A DNA stretch of 64,000 nucleotides from CAZFER01 sp964517495 (GTDB lineage: Bacteria > Hinthialibacterota > Hinthialibacteria > Hinthialibacterales > Hinthialibacteraceae), in the NCBI GenBank assembly GCA_964517495.1, contig CAZFER010000031.1, positions 6,892 through 70,891 on the forward strand. Reading direction: 5' to 3'. A model generated the notes under the pieces. The model ran no database searches. It was not told the DNA's origin and worked only from the letters and a program-made list of their open reading frames with translations. A program made the translations under genes and the position numbers. The stretch's first letter is position 1; the number at the start of each line of letters is the position of its first letter. Below, one piece after another: positions 8,082 through 17,246 of the stretch.

Positions 8082-9284
8082 TTAGCTCGGCATTTCTAAC
8101 CGTTTATTTGATTTCCAAAGGTCATCCCATTCGATTTTTTCTTTCAAATAAGCCGCTGTGCGTCCCAGGATGGCGGTAAACGTGCTTGTGGTGACATACC
8201 GGCTGTTGTTGATATAAGGGCCTTCACCTAAAACACTATTCACAAATTGAACCATCTCCACTTCGGTTGCGCTTCGAATACCTTCACGTCCTTCAGGCTT
8301 GATGGTTTTGTTCTCTTTGGTTCTCAGCCCTGAATTCTGGTCATAATACCCCTCAGAACCTGAAATATGCTTTACTGAACCATGATAACCTTTTTCGATT
8401 TGCGAACCTGTATGGGTTAAGTGGAAACCATTGGGATATTCATAAATAACACTGATGTGATCATAAATATCCCCCACATCCAGTCGTACATCCCGTCCGC
8501 CGGTTCCGGTCGCTCGGAGGGGCAGCATATCGGCAAACCAGTTAAAAACATCCAGGTTATGGACGTGCATTTCGACAATAAAATCACCACTTGACCAGGC
8601 ATAATAGAGCCAATGGCGTATTTGGTGGTCCAATTCACTAAAGTGATCAGGACGTTCACGCCGCCATAAATCCCCACCCATGCGGGTTGAATGGGCGAAG
8701 ACCAGATCACCAATCGCCCCATCGTGTATCAACTTGGCTAGTTTTTGATGGGATTCATCATAGCGGGTTTGTAATCCCGCTCCCACAGTGATCTTTTCAT
8801 TGTGGGCTTTTTTTCCACTGGCCAGGAATTCCCGGCATCCCCAGGGATCCACCGCAATGGGTTTTTCTGCAAAGACATGTTTACCTGCATCAATAGCGGC
8901 TTTGAACTGAATGGGGCGAAAATAGGGAGCAGTGGTTAACAAAACCGCGTCAACCTCATTCATCGCCAAAATCTGTTTGTAGCCATCAAGGCCATCAAAA
9001 CAGTTGGCCTTATCCACTTCGAACCATTGTGAAGGTTTTTCCATTTGGAAATCGAAATAATCCGCGAGGGCAATGACTTTAACCTTCTTTGTCTTGATTA
9101 GATTGCGCCCATCATATTGTCCGCGTCCACCTGTTCCAATAATTCCCATTTGCACCATAGAGTTGGCATTCGATCCAAAAACCTGATGCGGCTGCATCAC
9201 ACTAAATGCAGAAAGTCCAGAAACCGTAAGCGTGGCATCCTTCATAAATCGCCGGCGAGTATTGATTTTATTTGACTTATCCAT
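8082..9284 (-). CDS. Gfo/Idh/MocA family oxidoreductase, Tat-exported
   Basis: This 400-residue protein has a twin-arginine signal (NTRRRFMKDATLTVSG), a Rossmann motif MGIIGTGGRG near residue 46, and the family lysine motif FAEKPIAVD near residue 140. The C-terminal half carries the Gfo/Idh/MocA beta-sheet domain (YAWSSGDFIVEMHVHNLDVFNWF), where the 'H-x-x-D' pair is the likely catalytic histidine region. It differs from the neighbouring 6602 and 9487 proteins, which have DWGAH, so it belongs to another subfamily. AGAGGTTG precedes the ATG. It is divergent from 9487 and convergent with 6602. The substrate is unknown. Confidence 0.92.
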   Translation of the reverse strand: MDKSNKINTRRRFMKDATLTVSGLSAFSVMQPHQVFGSNANSMVQMGIIGTGGRGQYDGRNLIKTKKVKVIALADYFDFQMEKPSQWFEVDKANCFDGLDGYKQILAMNEVDAVLLTTAPYFRPIQFKAAIDAGKHVFAEKPIAVDPWGCREFLASGKKAHNEKITVGAGLQTRYDESHQKLAKLIHDGAIGDLVFAHSTRMGGDLWRRERPDHFSELDHQIRHWLYYAWSSGDFIVEMHVHNLDVFNWFADMLPLRATGTGGRDVRLDVGDIYDHISVIYEYPNGFHLTHTGSQIEKGYHGSVKHISGSEGYYDQNSGLRTKENKTIKPEGREGIRSATEVEMVQFVNSVLGEGPYINNSRYVTTSTFTAILGRTAAYLKEKIEWDDLWKSNKRLEMPS

Positions 9285-9486
9285 GTTTCAACCTCTTGGA
9301 TCATCCATAAGATTTACTTAATCATTTAGCATATCAAAAAAAACATGGGAAATGCAATTGGAAATCAATATTTTTCTTAAACTTTAGATTATAAGGGATT
9401 TCAATTTGACGATGCTTATATTTTTTATTAATATGGTTGGATAACATATTACACTCACCTTGGAAACCTGGGGAAGGAACATTACC

Positions 9487-10770
9487 ATGAGCCAGACCAA
9501 ACCATCAAGAAGAGACTTCATTAGAACATCCGCAAGCACTGGGTTAATCGCATTTCCCGCCGTTTGGATTGGACCATTTGCCGAAGCCAAAAACGATCGG
9601 TTGATCGGTGCAGCCATCGGAGTCGGAGGGCGAGGAAGCGGCATTGCCCGCAATGCTTCCAAACACGCCGATATAATCGCCTGCTGCGATGTGGATCGGA
9701 AACATGCCGAAAAATTCAGTGAGAAAATAGGTTCTGACTGTAAAATTTATGAAGATTATCGTGAATTATTACAAAAAGAAAGAATTGATTTTGTCACCAT
9801 TGGCACCCCTGATCATTGGCACACCGCCATCGCTGTTGATGCGATGAAAAACGGTTTGGATGTGTATTGCGAAAAACCACTCACCTTGACAATCGACGAA
9901 GGGAAAATATTATCTCATGTCGTTAAAAAAACGGGGCGGGTTTTTCAGGTTGGAACTCAACAGCGAAGTGAATATGGCCTTAAATTTCTCAAAGCCATCG
10001 CATTGGTTCGGAACGGACACCTTGGAAAATCCGTAAACGCCACCTGCTCAATCGGCGGTGGTAAATCAGGAGGACCTTTTGAGACCATGGAGCCTCCTGC
10101 CCATCTGAATTGGGATTTTTGGCTTGGACAAGCACCTAAGGCCGCCTATTGTCCTCAACGCTGTCATGGCAATTTTCGTTGGTGGTTTGAATATTCCGGC
10201 GGCAAGATGACAGACTGGGGCGCTCATCACGTTGATATTGCACAATGGGCATTGGGGTATGAACATTCCGGCCCTGTTGAAATCGAAGGGTGGGGAAAGT
10301 TCCCCAATATTCCCAATGGTTATAATACCGCAACTCAGTTCGAAATCACCTTACGATATGATAACGGTTCCAACATGATTGTACGCCATGGGCCGGGGAA
10401 CGGGATATGGCTGAAAGGCGAAAACGGCGAACTTTTTGTGAACCGAAAGGAAATCAAAGGCGAGATTCTTGACAAGCTGTCCGATGCGGAAAAGAAACAA
10501 TTGGAAGAGGATGCCGTTGCACTTTATAAAGGAAAACAACCTGGAAACCATATGCGTAACTTTTTCGATTGTATTAAGGATCGCAGTGAACCAATCAGCG
10601 ATGTCTTCACTCATCACCGCTCGATTACATCATGCCATTTGTGCAATATTGCGATTTTGTTGAAACGAAAACTAAAATGGGACCCCCAAAAACAGGATTT
10701 TATAGGTGATAAAGAAGCACACGCGATGTTAACGCGTGATCAGCGTAAGCCTTATATAATACACGTTTAA
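9487..10770 (+). CDS. Gfo/Idh/MocA family oxidoreductase, Tat-exported
   Basis: This 427-residue protein begins MSQTKPSRRDFIRTSAS, a twin-arginine signal. The nucleotide-binding loop GVGGRGSGIA, the EKP motif (YCEKPLTLT) and the NFRWWFEYSGGKMTDWGAHH block follow in family order. I used the ATG at 9487, which follows GGAAGGAA, rather than an in-frame ATG at 9460 that would put extra residues ahead of the signal. Its similarity to the protein at 6602-7930 over the whole length suggests an old duplication. A hairpin at 10829-10856 probably ends the transcript. The substrate is unknown; these exported members are frequent in genomes that break down complex carbohydrates. Confidence 0.92.
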   Translation: MSQTKPSRRDFIRTSASTGLIAFPAVWIGPFAEAKNDRLIGAAIGVGGRGSGIARNASKHADIIACCDVDRKHAEKFSEKIGSDCKIYEDYRELLQKERIDFVTIGTPDHWHTAIAVDAMKNGLDVYCEKPLTLTIDEGKILSHVVKKTGRVFQVGTQQRSEYGLKFLKAIALVRNGHLGKSVNATCSIGGGKSGGPFETMEPPAHLNWDFWLGQAPKAAYCPQRCHGNFRWWFEYSGGKMTDWGAHHVDIAQWALGYEHSGPVEIEGWGKFPNIPNGYNTATQFEITLRYDNGSNMIVRHGPGNGIWLKGENGELFVNRKEIKGEILDKLSDAEKKQLEEDAVALYKGKQPGNHMRNFFDCIKDRSEPISDVFTHHRSITSCHLCNIAILLKRKLKWDPQKQDFIGDKEAHAMLTRDQRKPYIIHV

Positions 10771-10828
10771 CAAACGTCCATTTTATACCATTTATCCCTA
10801 AAACGACGATGTGGCAGTGAGTAAACTT

Positions 10829-10856
10829 ATGGCCGAAGGGTACTTACTTCGGCCAT
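10829..10856 (+). terminator. Hairpin after the 9487 oxidoreductase gene
   Basis: The arms ATGGCCGAAG and CTTCGGCCAT form a perfect 10-base stem with a loop of about 8 bases, 60 bases past the stop codon. Only a short T-rich stretch follows, so termination strength is uncertain. Confidence 0.55.
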
Positions 10857-11009
10857 TTGATTTGATGGTCCCCCTTTTTTCTTTCTGAATGATTGGATTA
10901 TTCACCTTTGTTTACTCCATAACGGAAATACCCGTATCTTCAAAGTTAAATCACCTTTGTACAAAAAATCTATTTAATTCAATGAATGACTTAAAGGAGT
11001 GAAAAATTG

Positions 11010-11356
11010 ATGAATTTATGTAATGTAAACGCTAAAACGTTTGGATGTCTATTAATATTATTGGCATTTAATAATGCCACGGCAAAAACCAACGCCATTC
11101 CATTTGTAACGAAAAGCAAAACCTACCATTTGGAAACAGTTCCCAACACTATGTAGCAGGGTTTTTTAGTCGAAATGGTTTTGAGAGAGCGGCAAAAAGG
11201 AACAAGCGCAATCCGATCGAACAAGACAGCGCCAATTACGCAGAAAAGCGTTTATTCCCTGAGCCTTATCTGATTGAAGGGAAAAATGATGCTTTTCATA
11301 TCTCCTCCATGGATCAAAATTTCGATTTTCGATTGGAAAAGAATGATCTCCGGTGA
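11010..11356 (+). pseudogene. Broken gene for a secreted protein (frameshifted)
   Basis: An ATG at 11010 has an excellent ribosome-binding site (AAAGGAGTG). It opens a frame that reads as a signal peptide (MNLCNVNAKTFGCLLILLAF, then a cleavable NATAKT) and stops at 11156. A second frame, open from about 11110 to the TGA at 11354-11356, reads NLPFGNSSQHYVAGFFSRNG and goes on through LFPEPYLIEGKNDAFHI to FDFRLEKNDLR. The two together look like one exported protein broken by a frameshift near 11110-11130 and then truncated. I do not recognise the family. The alternative is two unrelated chance frames, but the clean signal peptide and Shine-Dalgarno argue for a decaying gene. Confidence 0.5.
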
Positions 11357-11481
11357 AAATAAAGATCATAAGTTAGTGTTCATGTTTAGTGCGGAATCCT
11401 TATTAAGGCACCCTTTATCCATTTCCTGACTACGTACCTGAATCGAGCATGGATAATTTAGCAAAGAATGCTTAATTCAAA

Positions 11482-11601
11482 TCAAGGATTTGTGAATTCA
11501 TTAGCAATCTTTGGATTATCCAAAAAAATCTGAGCTTTTTTAATCCAACTCACATCGGGTGCTTCATGCCCCATATCAGGAACTTGAATATTTGCGCAGT
11601 T
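11482..11601 (-). pseudogene. C-terminal remnant of an alpha/beta-hydrolase-like protein
   Basis: On the minus strand a 39-codon open stretch with a stop just upstream reads NCANIQVPDMGHEAPDVSWI and ends KKAQIFLDNPKIANEFTNP. The 'PDMGHE.P....W...A..FLD' pattern resembles the catalytic-histidine end of exported alpha/beta hydrolases (the GHE histidine near the C-terminus). No start codon or N-terminal domain remains. It sits in the same 0.9-kb decayed stretch as the broken secreted gene at 11010. The assignment rests on one short motif. Confidence 0.4.
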
Positions 11602-11666
11602 ATTCTATTATAATTCTCATAATAACTATTTAGTCTGCCTTGATCCGACTGAAGAAATATGTGGGA

Positions 11667-12323
11667 TTAAATATCCAACCGCTCATCAATAATCGCTGTC
11701 AGGCGCTTCATTTCCGTTTCAATTTCAATTCGTTTGGTTTCCCTATCCTCTTTGGGAAGGTTTCGCGAGATGGTGATTGGGTTTCCTAATTCATAATGAA
11801 TCTGGCCAAAAGGAAAAGGGATGATCATTCGATCCCAGCTATTCAGGCGTATATATCGGCTGCATCCAAAGGCAATAGGTGTAATGGGCAGACCGGATAG
11901 GCGTGCCAGTTGGATGATCCCCGGTTGAACGATTTCACGCGGGCCTCGAGGGCCATCAGGTGTAATCGCCACACTGGTGCCTTTTTTTAAAAAATGCAGC
12001 AAACCCAGTAATCCTTCCGCCCCCTGACGGGAAGCTGATCCCCGGCTGACTTTTAATCCACAGCGCCGGATCACTTGGGTGATATATTCCCCATCTTTGC
12101 TGTGGCTAACCAAGGTCGCTACATTCATACCGCGAAACACATAAAGGGGGAGCATCAATCGATTATGCCAAGAGGCAAAAATATAAGGTCCGCCTCCCCC
12201 TTTTAATTCAGTGTAAATGTTCCGTTCGCCATGAATAACCCGATTGGTCCATCCCACCAGTGATAAATAGCCATAAGCCAAATAAGACGCAGTCACAGGT
12301 GAGGGAGCAATGAGAATTTTCAT
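11667..12323 (-). CDS. DUF374 lysophospholipid acyltransferase-like protein
   Basis: This 218-residue protein is a DUF374 member. It has ASWHNRLMLPLYVFRG around residue 50, where HNR stands in for the HxxxxD-type acyltransferase motif. LVSHSKDGEYITQVIRRCGLK follows, then GSASRQGAEGLL and VAITPDGPRGPREIVQPG near residue 120. The last is the strongest family signature. These proteins are related to PlsC and lipid A acyltransferases and probably transfer acyl chains to an envelope lipid at the inner membrane. The gene lies 14 bases downstream of the metallophosphoesterase gene and is likely co-transcribed. The precise acceptor is unknown. Confidence 0.9.
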   Translation of the reverse strand: MKILIAPSPVTASYLAYGYLSLVGWTNRVIHGERNIYTELKGGGGPYIFASWHNRLMLPLYVFRGMNVATLVSHSKDGEYITQVIRRCGLKVSRGSASRQGAEGLLGLLHFLKKGTSVAITPDGPRGPREIVQPGIIQLARLSGLPITPIAFGCSRYIRLNSWDRMIIPFPFGQIHYELGNPITISRNLPKEDRETKRIEIETEMKRLTAIIDERLDI

Positions 12324-12337
12324 GGATTGGAATTAAG

Positions 12338-14146
12338 TTATTTTTCTATTTCTATTTTATCCCGCAGGTTTCCATCAATATCATACGAGCGATAAAGCAG
12401 CCGGTCACCTACAATTTGAATGTCCAGCACCTGATAAGTCGAAACATTGGTCATCCCAAATGCGGTATAAGGCCGCTCATCCTGATCATACATTTTAACG
12501 CCGGAAACCGAAACAATATAGATTGTCCCATCCTTTGGGCTGTCGACCGGTTTTTCATTTTTCATTGGATAGGTGCGCAAATAGGCGTGATCGTGCCCTT
12601 GCAGCACCATATCGACATGATACTTATCAAAAAGGGGAGTCCATTCTTTACGCAGTTCAGGATTATCACGATTTGGCTTTGAGGTATAGGCAGGATGGTG
12701 ATACACCACAAATTTCCAGGTCGCATCGGTGCTTGCCAACTGGGATTCCAGCCAGGCGGTTTGATCCGCAGGCTCCAGGTTGGAATCAAGGATCACAAAA
12801 AAGGCATTGCTATAGTGGAATGAATAGGCACGCTCGGGTTCAATTGAAACTGGCCCATTTTCACGCAGGTTAAAAATATCAAGATAGAGTTTTGGATGGC
12901 CATTTTGATTCTCATGGTTCCCGATTGCAGGAACCAGAGTTCGCCGGTCAAAAATTCCCCGGGCGTTCCAGAAGAAGTCATCCCAATCCCAGCGTTCATT
13001 ACCCCGGTTTACCAGGTCTCCGGCCATTACATAAAACTTGGCATCAGGTCGGCTTCGGAATGCGTTTTTGACCAAGGAACCCCAGCGATCAAGGCCATTT
13101 TGGGCATCACCCATGTATATAAAGGTAAAGGGGATCGTTTTTTCGGGAGCCGTTGTGAACTCCGCAAATTCACTCCACCCCTCATCGCTGCCATCACCTA
13201 CTGAATAAAGATAGGTTGTGCCGGGTTCCAAGTTGGTCAATGTCACTGAGTGACGGTGACATTGTTGATCATTAATAATATCAAGCGTTTCCAACAGTTC
13301 GGTATTAGCATTTACCCGTGTAGGCGTTTTGGAGTGGAAGCGATTATAATCTGACTTTTTGACATAAGCCACCATCCCTTTTTCAACTTCCGTACTTGTG
13401 CGCCATTGGATGGTTTGGGTTGACTTTGGATCATCGCTCCAGGTTAAGACAATCTGATCAGGCTTATTCGAGGAAGGAAAACGAGTGGAATGGTAGTAAT
13501 CAGTAATCGAGGCATATTCAAGCCATGATTCTGCCGTACGAACCAGCGTGGCGCCTTCAAGTTCAGAGGGGAAAGAATTGATTTCATCCCCATCATCAAC
13601 CCAAGGCTCTACCTCATCCCCCAGTTCAGCCAGGCGGCATTGCCCGGGATATAACTTTGAAACCGTCAAATCTGATGATGGATCAACAGGAACAAGAACG
13701 ACAAAATAATGCTCATTATCACTGTGCAGCGCATTTACGCCTAACCCGATCCGGCCTGCATCATATTGTTTTTTCCACCCTTTAAAATGTTCATCATCCA
13801 CTTGGATCTCATATTCAGTCGGAGTGAATTCCAATGTTTCCAACCAAAATGGATCATTTTCCAAAGCGATATCGCTAAAAACATATACCGTAACCGGTTC
13901 ATTCACGGTAAAGCGTATATGACCAACGCTTAAAACCTTTCGTTCTTTATCGTATAAAGTTGCGATGAGTTGTTTCTCTTTAAAGTTCAAGAGTTTTTGG
14001 GGATCATGTTCTTTTACCAGTCGCTTTTTAATCGATGTTATGACATCATGTACGGATGGCATCCCATCGATATGGGGGAATCCTAGCGGGGATACCATGG
14101 AGATTAGAAAGATGACAATGATTGAACGAATAAAATAATGTTTCAT
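12338..14146 (-). CDS. Secreted metallophosphoesterase, purple acid phosphatase-like
   Basis: This 602-residue protein has a signal peptide (about residues 1-22), an N-terminal accessory domain of about 200 residues, and a purple-acid-phosphatase Fn3-like domain (SDDPKSTQTIQWRTSTEVEKG, about 235-320). The calcineurin-like catalytic domain follows. Its metal-binding motifs appear in order: GDAQ, GDLVNRG, GNHEN, YHHPAY and GHDHAYLRTY. These provide the Asp, Asn and His ligands for a two-metal centre. The enzyme should hydrolyse phosphomonoesters or diesters outside the cytoplasm. The N-terminal 200 residues are not recognisable to me. AGAGGGTAAT precedes the ATG. The DUF374 gene follows closely. 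Confidence 0.92.
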   Translation of the reverse strand: MKHYFIRSIIVIFLISMVSPLGFPHIDGMPSVHDVITSIKKRLVKEHDPQKLLNFKEKQLIATLYDKERKVLSVGHIRFTVNEPVTVYVFSDIALENDPFWLETLEFTPTEYEIQVDDEHFKGWKKQYDAGRIGLGVNALHSDNEHYFVVLVPVDPSSDLTVSKLYPGQCRLAELGDEVEPWVDDGDEINSFPSELEGATLVRTAESWLEYASITDYYHSTRFPSSNKPDQIVLTWSDDPKSTQTIQWRTSTEVEKGMVAYVKKSDYNRFHSKTPTRVNANTELLETLDIINDQQCHRHSVTLTNLEPGTTYLYSVGDGSDEGWSEFAEFTTAPEKTIPFTFIYMGDAQNGLDRWGSLVKNAFRSRPDAKFYVMAGDLVNRGNERWDWDDFFWNARGIFDRRTLVPAIGNHENQNGHPKLYLDIFNLRENGPVSIEPERAYSFHYSNAFFVILDSNLEPADQTAWLESQLASTDATWKFVVYHHPAYTSKPNRDNPELRKEWTPLFDKYHVDMVLQGHDHAYLRTYPMKNEKPVDSPKDGTIYIVSVSGVKMYDQDERPYTAFGMTNVSTYQVLDIQIVGDRLLYRSYDIDGNLRDKIEIEK

Positions 14147-14315
14147 ATTACCCTCTCTTTGTTTATTTATTTCTGGTTTATGTGAGCGTGATGGATGGAA
14201 AGATTATGATTGGATAATGCAATAAAACCACGCTAGAGATTTTATACCACAAGATTGTTCAGAAAGAGTTATTTTAATGCATTTTTTATAGAATTAACAA
14301 GATTGATTTGAAACA

Positions 14316-14801
14316 TTAAAAATGTTTTTCGCTTTGTTCGCGTTTCATCTCGCGATCCAAATCACGTTCTTTAATATCTTTGCGTTTATCAAATAACTTT
14401 TTACCCTGCGCTAAGGCGATGTCAACTTTGGCTTTCCCGCGGTCAAAGTATATTTTCAGGGGCACCAGGGTGAATCCCTTAGCCTGCACTTTGCCAAACA
14501 ACCGCATGATTTCCTTTTTATGCATCAGCAGTTTTCGCCTTCGGGTAGGGTGGTGATTGGAATAGTTTCCGTGGGAATAGGGGCTGATGTGGCATTCATT
14601 CAAATACAATTCCCCCTGTTCAATGCTGGCAAAACTATCCTTCAAATTCGCCTTTCCATCGCGTAAAGATTTGACCTCTGTACCTTGCAATACAATTCCA
14701 GCTTGAAAGGTCTCGATAATATGGTAAAGATGGCGGGCCTTGCGATTGGTGGCCACGGTTTTGATGTTACCATCATATTTTGGGGATTTCGGTTTATTCA
14801 T
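14316..14801 (-). CDS. smpB: SsrA-binding protein SmpB
   Basis: This 161-residue protein is SmpB, the tmRNA partner in trans-translation. It shows the family landmarks in order: TNRKARHLYHIIETFQAGIV, LQGTEVKSLRDGKANLKDSFA, YLNECHISPYSHGNY, HHPTRRRKLLMHKKEI, GFTLVPLKIYF and GKAKVDIALAQGKKLFDKR. The basic C-terminal tail (KDIKERDLDREMKREQSEKHF), which enters the decoding site, is complete. The usual N-terminal block is preceded by a short KPKSPKYDGNIK extension. No tmRNA gene is visible nearby. The gene appears monocistronic. Confidence 0.97.
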   Translation of the reverse strand: MNKPKSPKYDGNIKTVATNRKARHLYHIIETFQAGIVLQGTEVKSLRDGKANLKDSFASIEQGELYLNECHISPYSHGNYSNHHPTRRRKLLMHKKEIMRLFGKVQAKGFTLVPLKIYFDRGKAKVDIALAQGKKLFDKRKDIKERDLDREMKREQSEKHF

Positions 14802-15067
14802 GATCTATTGTTCCATCCCTGTGCATTAGATTATAAGACATTTGGATATTTGGGATTGAGCAACGCTCTCTTTATTTATCCCGCTCAATATATATATGTT
14901 TACTCATTGTAAGAGGTATTTCTATTCTAAAAACGGTAATAAAAGCATATTATACTCATGATGTGCTTCTTGACGAATTGAAGCACTGCGTCCAACATGA
15001 ATCTTATTTTTCCACACAAATCAATCGATTGTATCGCAGCATGAAGCACAAAGGATAACAGAAAAAC

Positions 15068-16384
15068 ATGATTGATCAAATCATTGAAAAAATCGAGAAA
15101 AGAGACGCCACTTTAGGTGTGATCGGCTTGGGTTATGTCGGTCTACCGATTGTTTTGGAAACAACCCAATCTGGTTTTAAAACGATCGGTTTTGATATAG
15201 ACACTCAAAAAGTGGATCAGCTAAGCCAGGGGAAATCATATATTCACCATATCCCCTCTGAATTGATTCAGGGTTTACAAAAAGGTGGTTTATTCGAGGC
15301 CACCCATGATTATTCACGGTTGGTTGAGGTTGATGCTATTATTATATGTGTTCCCACACCGTTGGATGAATTTCGGGAACCTGACTTATCGGCCGTTGAT
15401 GCGACCGCCAAGGCCATTGCCGAGACATTGCGCCCTGGACAATTGGTTGTATTAGAAAGCACCACCTATCCGGGAACCACCGAAGAACGTATTCGGCCAC
15501 GATTGGAGAAGAAGGGATTGAAGGTGGGTGAGGATTTCTTTTTGGCTTATTCACCTGAGCGTGAAGATCCAGGACGTAAGGATTTCAGCACCCGTACCAT
15601 TCCAAAAGTGTTCGGAGGTACTACGCCAGCCTGTCTGCAAGTGGGAGTTGCCTTATATAAATGTTTGTTCGATAACGTGGTTACTGTCTCCTCAACGCAG
15701 GCATCAGAATTGACAAAATTATTGGAAAACATCTACCGCGCTGTTAATATCGCGCTGGTCAATGAATTGAAGATGTTATGCGATCGGATGAATCTTGATG
15801 TATGGGAAGTGATTGATGCAGCGGCGACAAAGCCATTTGGTTATCAGGCTTTTTATCCCGGGCCGGGCTTGGGTGGCCATTGTATCCCCATCGATCCCTT
15901 TTATTTAACCTGGAAAGCGAGAGAACATGATTTTTCCACCCGTTTTATTGAATTGGCGGGTGAAGTCAATACAGGCATGCCCCGTTTTGTCACTATGAAA
16001 GTGGTGGAAACCATTTCCTCTTTGGGAAAAGCCATTAAAGGTGCCAAAATCCTGGTTTTGGGGGTAGCGTATAAAAAAAATGTAGACGATGTGCGTGAAT
16101 CACCGGCGCTTAAAGTGGTTGAATTGCTACGGGATTGGGAGATGGTTGTCAATTATCATGATCCCTATATTCCCGTCTATCCAAAAACAAGAAGAGGTGA
16201 TCTTGGGCTTTCATCACTACCTCTAACTGAAGAGGTTATTAAAGAACACGATGCGGTTCTTATTTTAACCGATCACAGCAATATAGATTATCAATGGGTG
16301 GTTGATCTTGCTGATGTGGTTATTGATTCGCGTAATGCCACCAAAAATGTCCAACGAAACCGTGACCGAATTGTCAAAGCATAA
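15068..16384 (+). CDS. Nucleotide-sugar dehydrogenase (UDP-GlcNAc/UDP-Glc dehydrogenase family)
   Basis: This 438-residue protein oxidises the C6 hydroxyl of a UDP-sugar to a uronate with NAD. It has the N-terminal Rossmann loop GVIGLGYVGLPIV (about residues 18-30). The central domain contains LESTTYPGTTEE, LAYSPEREDPG and GYQAFYPGPGLGGHCIPIDP; family members place the catalytic Cys in the GGHCIP motif. The C-terminal domain has LVLGVAYKKNVDDVRESPAL. The pattern (PGPGLGGHCIP rather than GxGFGGSCFxKD) fits the WecC/WbpA/TviB branch acting on UDP-HexNAc rather than UDP-glucose dehydrogenase. It starts an operon with a methyltransferase 9 bases downstream. It probably supplies a uronic acid for envelope polysaccharide. 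Confidence 0.93.
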   Translation: MIDQIIEKIEKRDATLGVIGLGYVGLPIVLETTQSGFKTIGFDIDTQKVDQLSQGKSYIHHIPSELIQGLQKGGLFEATHDYSRLVEVDAIIICVPTPLDEFREPDLSAVDATAKAIAETLRPGQLVVLESTTYPGTTEERIRPRLEKKGLKVGEDFFLAYSPEREDPGRKDFSTRTIPKVFGGTTPACLQVGVALYKCLFDNVVTVSSTQASELTKLLENIYRAVNIALVNELKMLCDRMNLDVWEVIDAAATKPFGYQAFYPGPGLGGHCIPIDPFYLTWKAREHDFSTRFIELAGEVNTGMPRFVTMKVVETISSLGKAIKGAKILVLGVAYKKNVDDVRESPALKVVELLRDWEMVVNYHDPYIPVYPKTRRGDLGLSSLPLTEEVIKEHDAVLILTDHSNIDYQWVVDLADVVIDSRNATKNVQRNRDRIVKA

Positions 16385-16393
16385 GAATGAATA

Positions 16394-17227
16394 ATGTCTT
16401 ACCAACCCGATGATGCCATTGACAAAGATCTTAAGAAATATTATCAATCCAGCGAGCGCTATCGTGATGACTTACTGACTCATGATGAAGGCTTTCTGGA
16501 ACCCTATATCTGTCTGGTCCGCCGTTATGTACAGAATGAATCACAAATATTGGATATTGGTTGTGGCACGGCATTATCAACTCGCTTATTGTCTCAATCT
16601 GGTTATCATGCAATCGGCTTGGATTTATCGCCTTTTTTTCTGGCAGAAGAGAAAAAACATTCGCCTGATTCACAACTAGTGGCAGGTGATGCCTTGAAAC
16701 TGCCATTTCCGGATGAAACATTTGATGCGGTTGCAGCATTTGAGTTTATTGAGCATGTTCCCAATGTGCCTGCATGCCTGGATGAAATCGTGCGGGTATT
16801 AAAAGTACGCGGCCATGTTATTTTTCATTCCCCCAATTTGCTTTCGCCCTATTTACCGGCGTTTGATATACTAAGAATGATGCTGGGAGGACAGGGCAGG
16901 CCGGTCTTTGCCGAAACCAGGGGGCAGGCATGGCAATGGTTAAAGTACAATCTTAGGCATTCCCTGAAAAAACGATTTTCTTGGCAGCCTGATTTTATGT
17001 ATCGCCAACCGGATTTAAGCGAAAACCGGATCGGAGGTGATGCGGATAGTGTTTATTTAGCCAATCAAATGGATTTGTCACGTTACTTGTATAATAAAGG
17101 CTTTGCGATCGATCAATTGGGCCACGCCATGAGTTTAAAGAATAAATTCCTTGTCGCCCTGACACCAAATTTCGCTCCCTATATGGGGGTGGTGGCGCAT
17201 AAACGCTCGATTGCATCTCAAAAATGA
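16394..17227 (+). CDS. SAM-dependent methyltransferase (class I)
   Basis: This 277-residue protein has the class I methyltransferase motif I ILDIGCGTALSTRLLSQSGY (about residues 53-72), an acidic motif II (AIGLDLS) and LPFPDETFDAVAAFEFIEHV as motifs III and IV, as in Methyltransf_11/25 proteins. The C-terminal third holds hydrophobic and aromatic stretches of unknown role. It lies between a nucleotide-sugar dehydrogenase (9 bases upstream) and lptB (19 bases downstream), which suggests that it modifies an envelope sugar or lipid-linked precursor. The substrate is not evident from sequence. The shine-dalgarno is weak, which fits translational coupling to the upstream gene. Confidence 0.85.
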   Translation: MSYQPDDAIDKDLKKYYQSSERYRDDLLTHDEGFLEPYICLVRRYVQNESQILDIGCGTALSTRLLSQSGYHAIGLDLSPFFLAEEKKHSPDSQLVAGDALKLPFPDETFDAVAAFEFIEHVPNVPACLDEIVRVLKVRGHVIFHSPNLLSPYLPAFDILRMMLGGQGRPVFAETRGQAWQWLKYNLRHSLKKRFSWQPDFMYRQPDLSENRIGGDADSVYLANQMDLSRYLYNKGFAIDQLGHAMSLKNKFLVALTPNFAPYMGVVAHKRSIASQK

Positions 17228-17246
17228 GTAAAGGTATGTTTGACCA

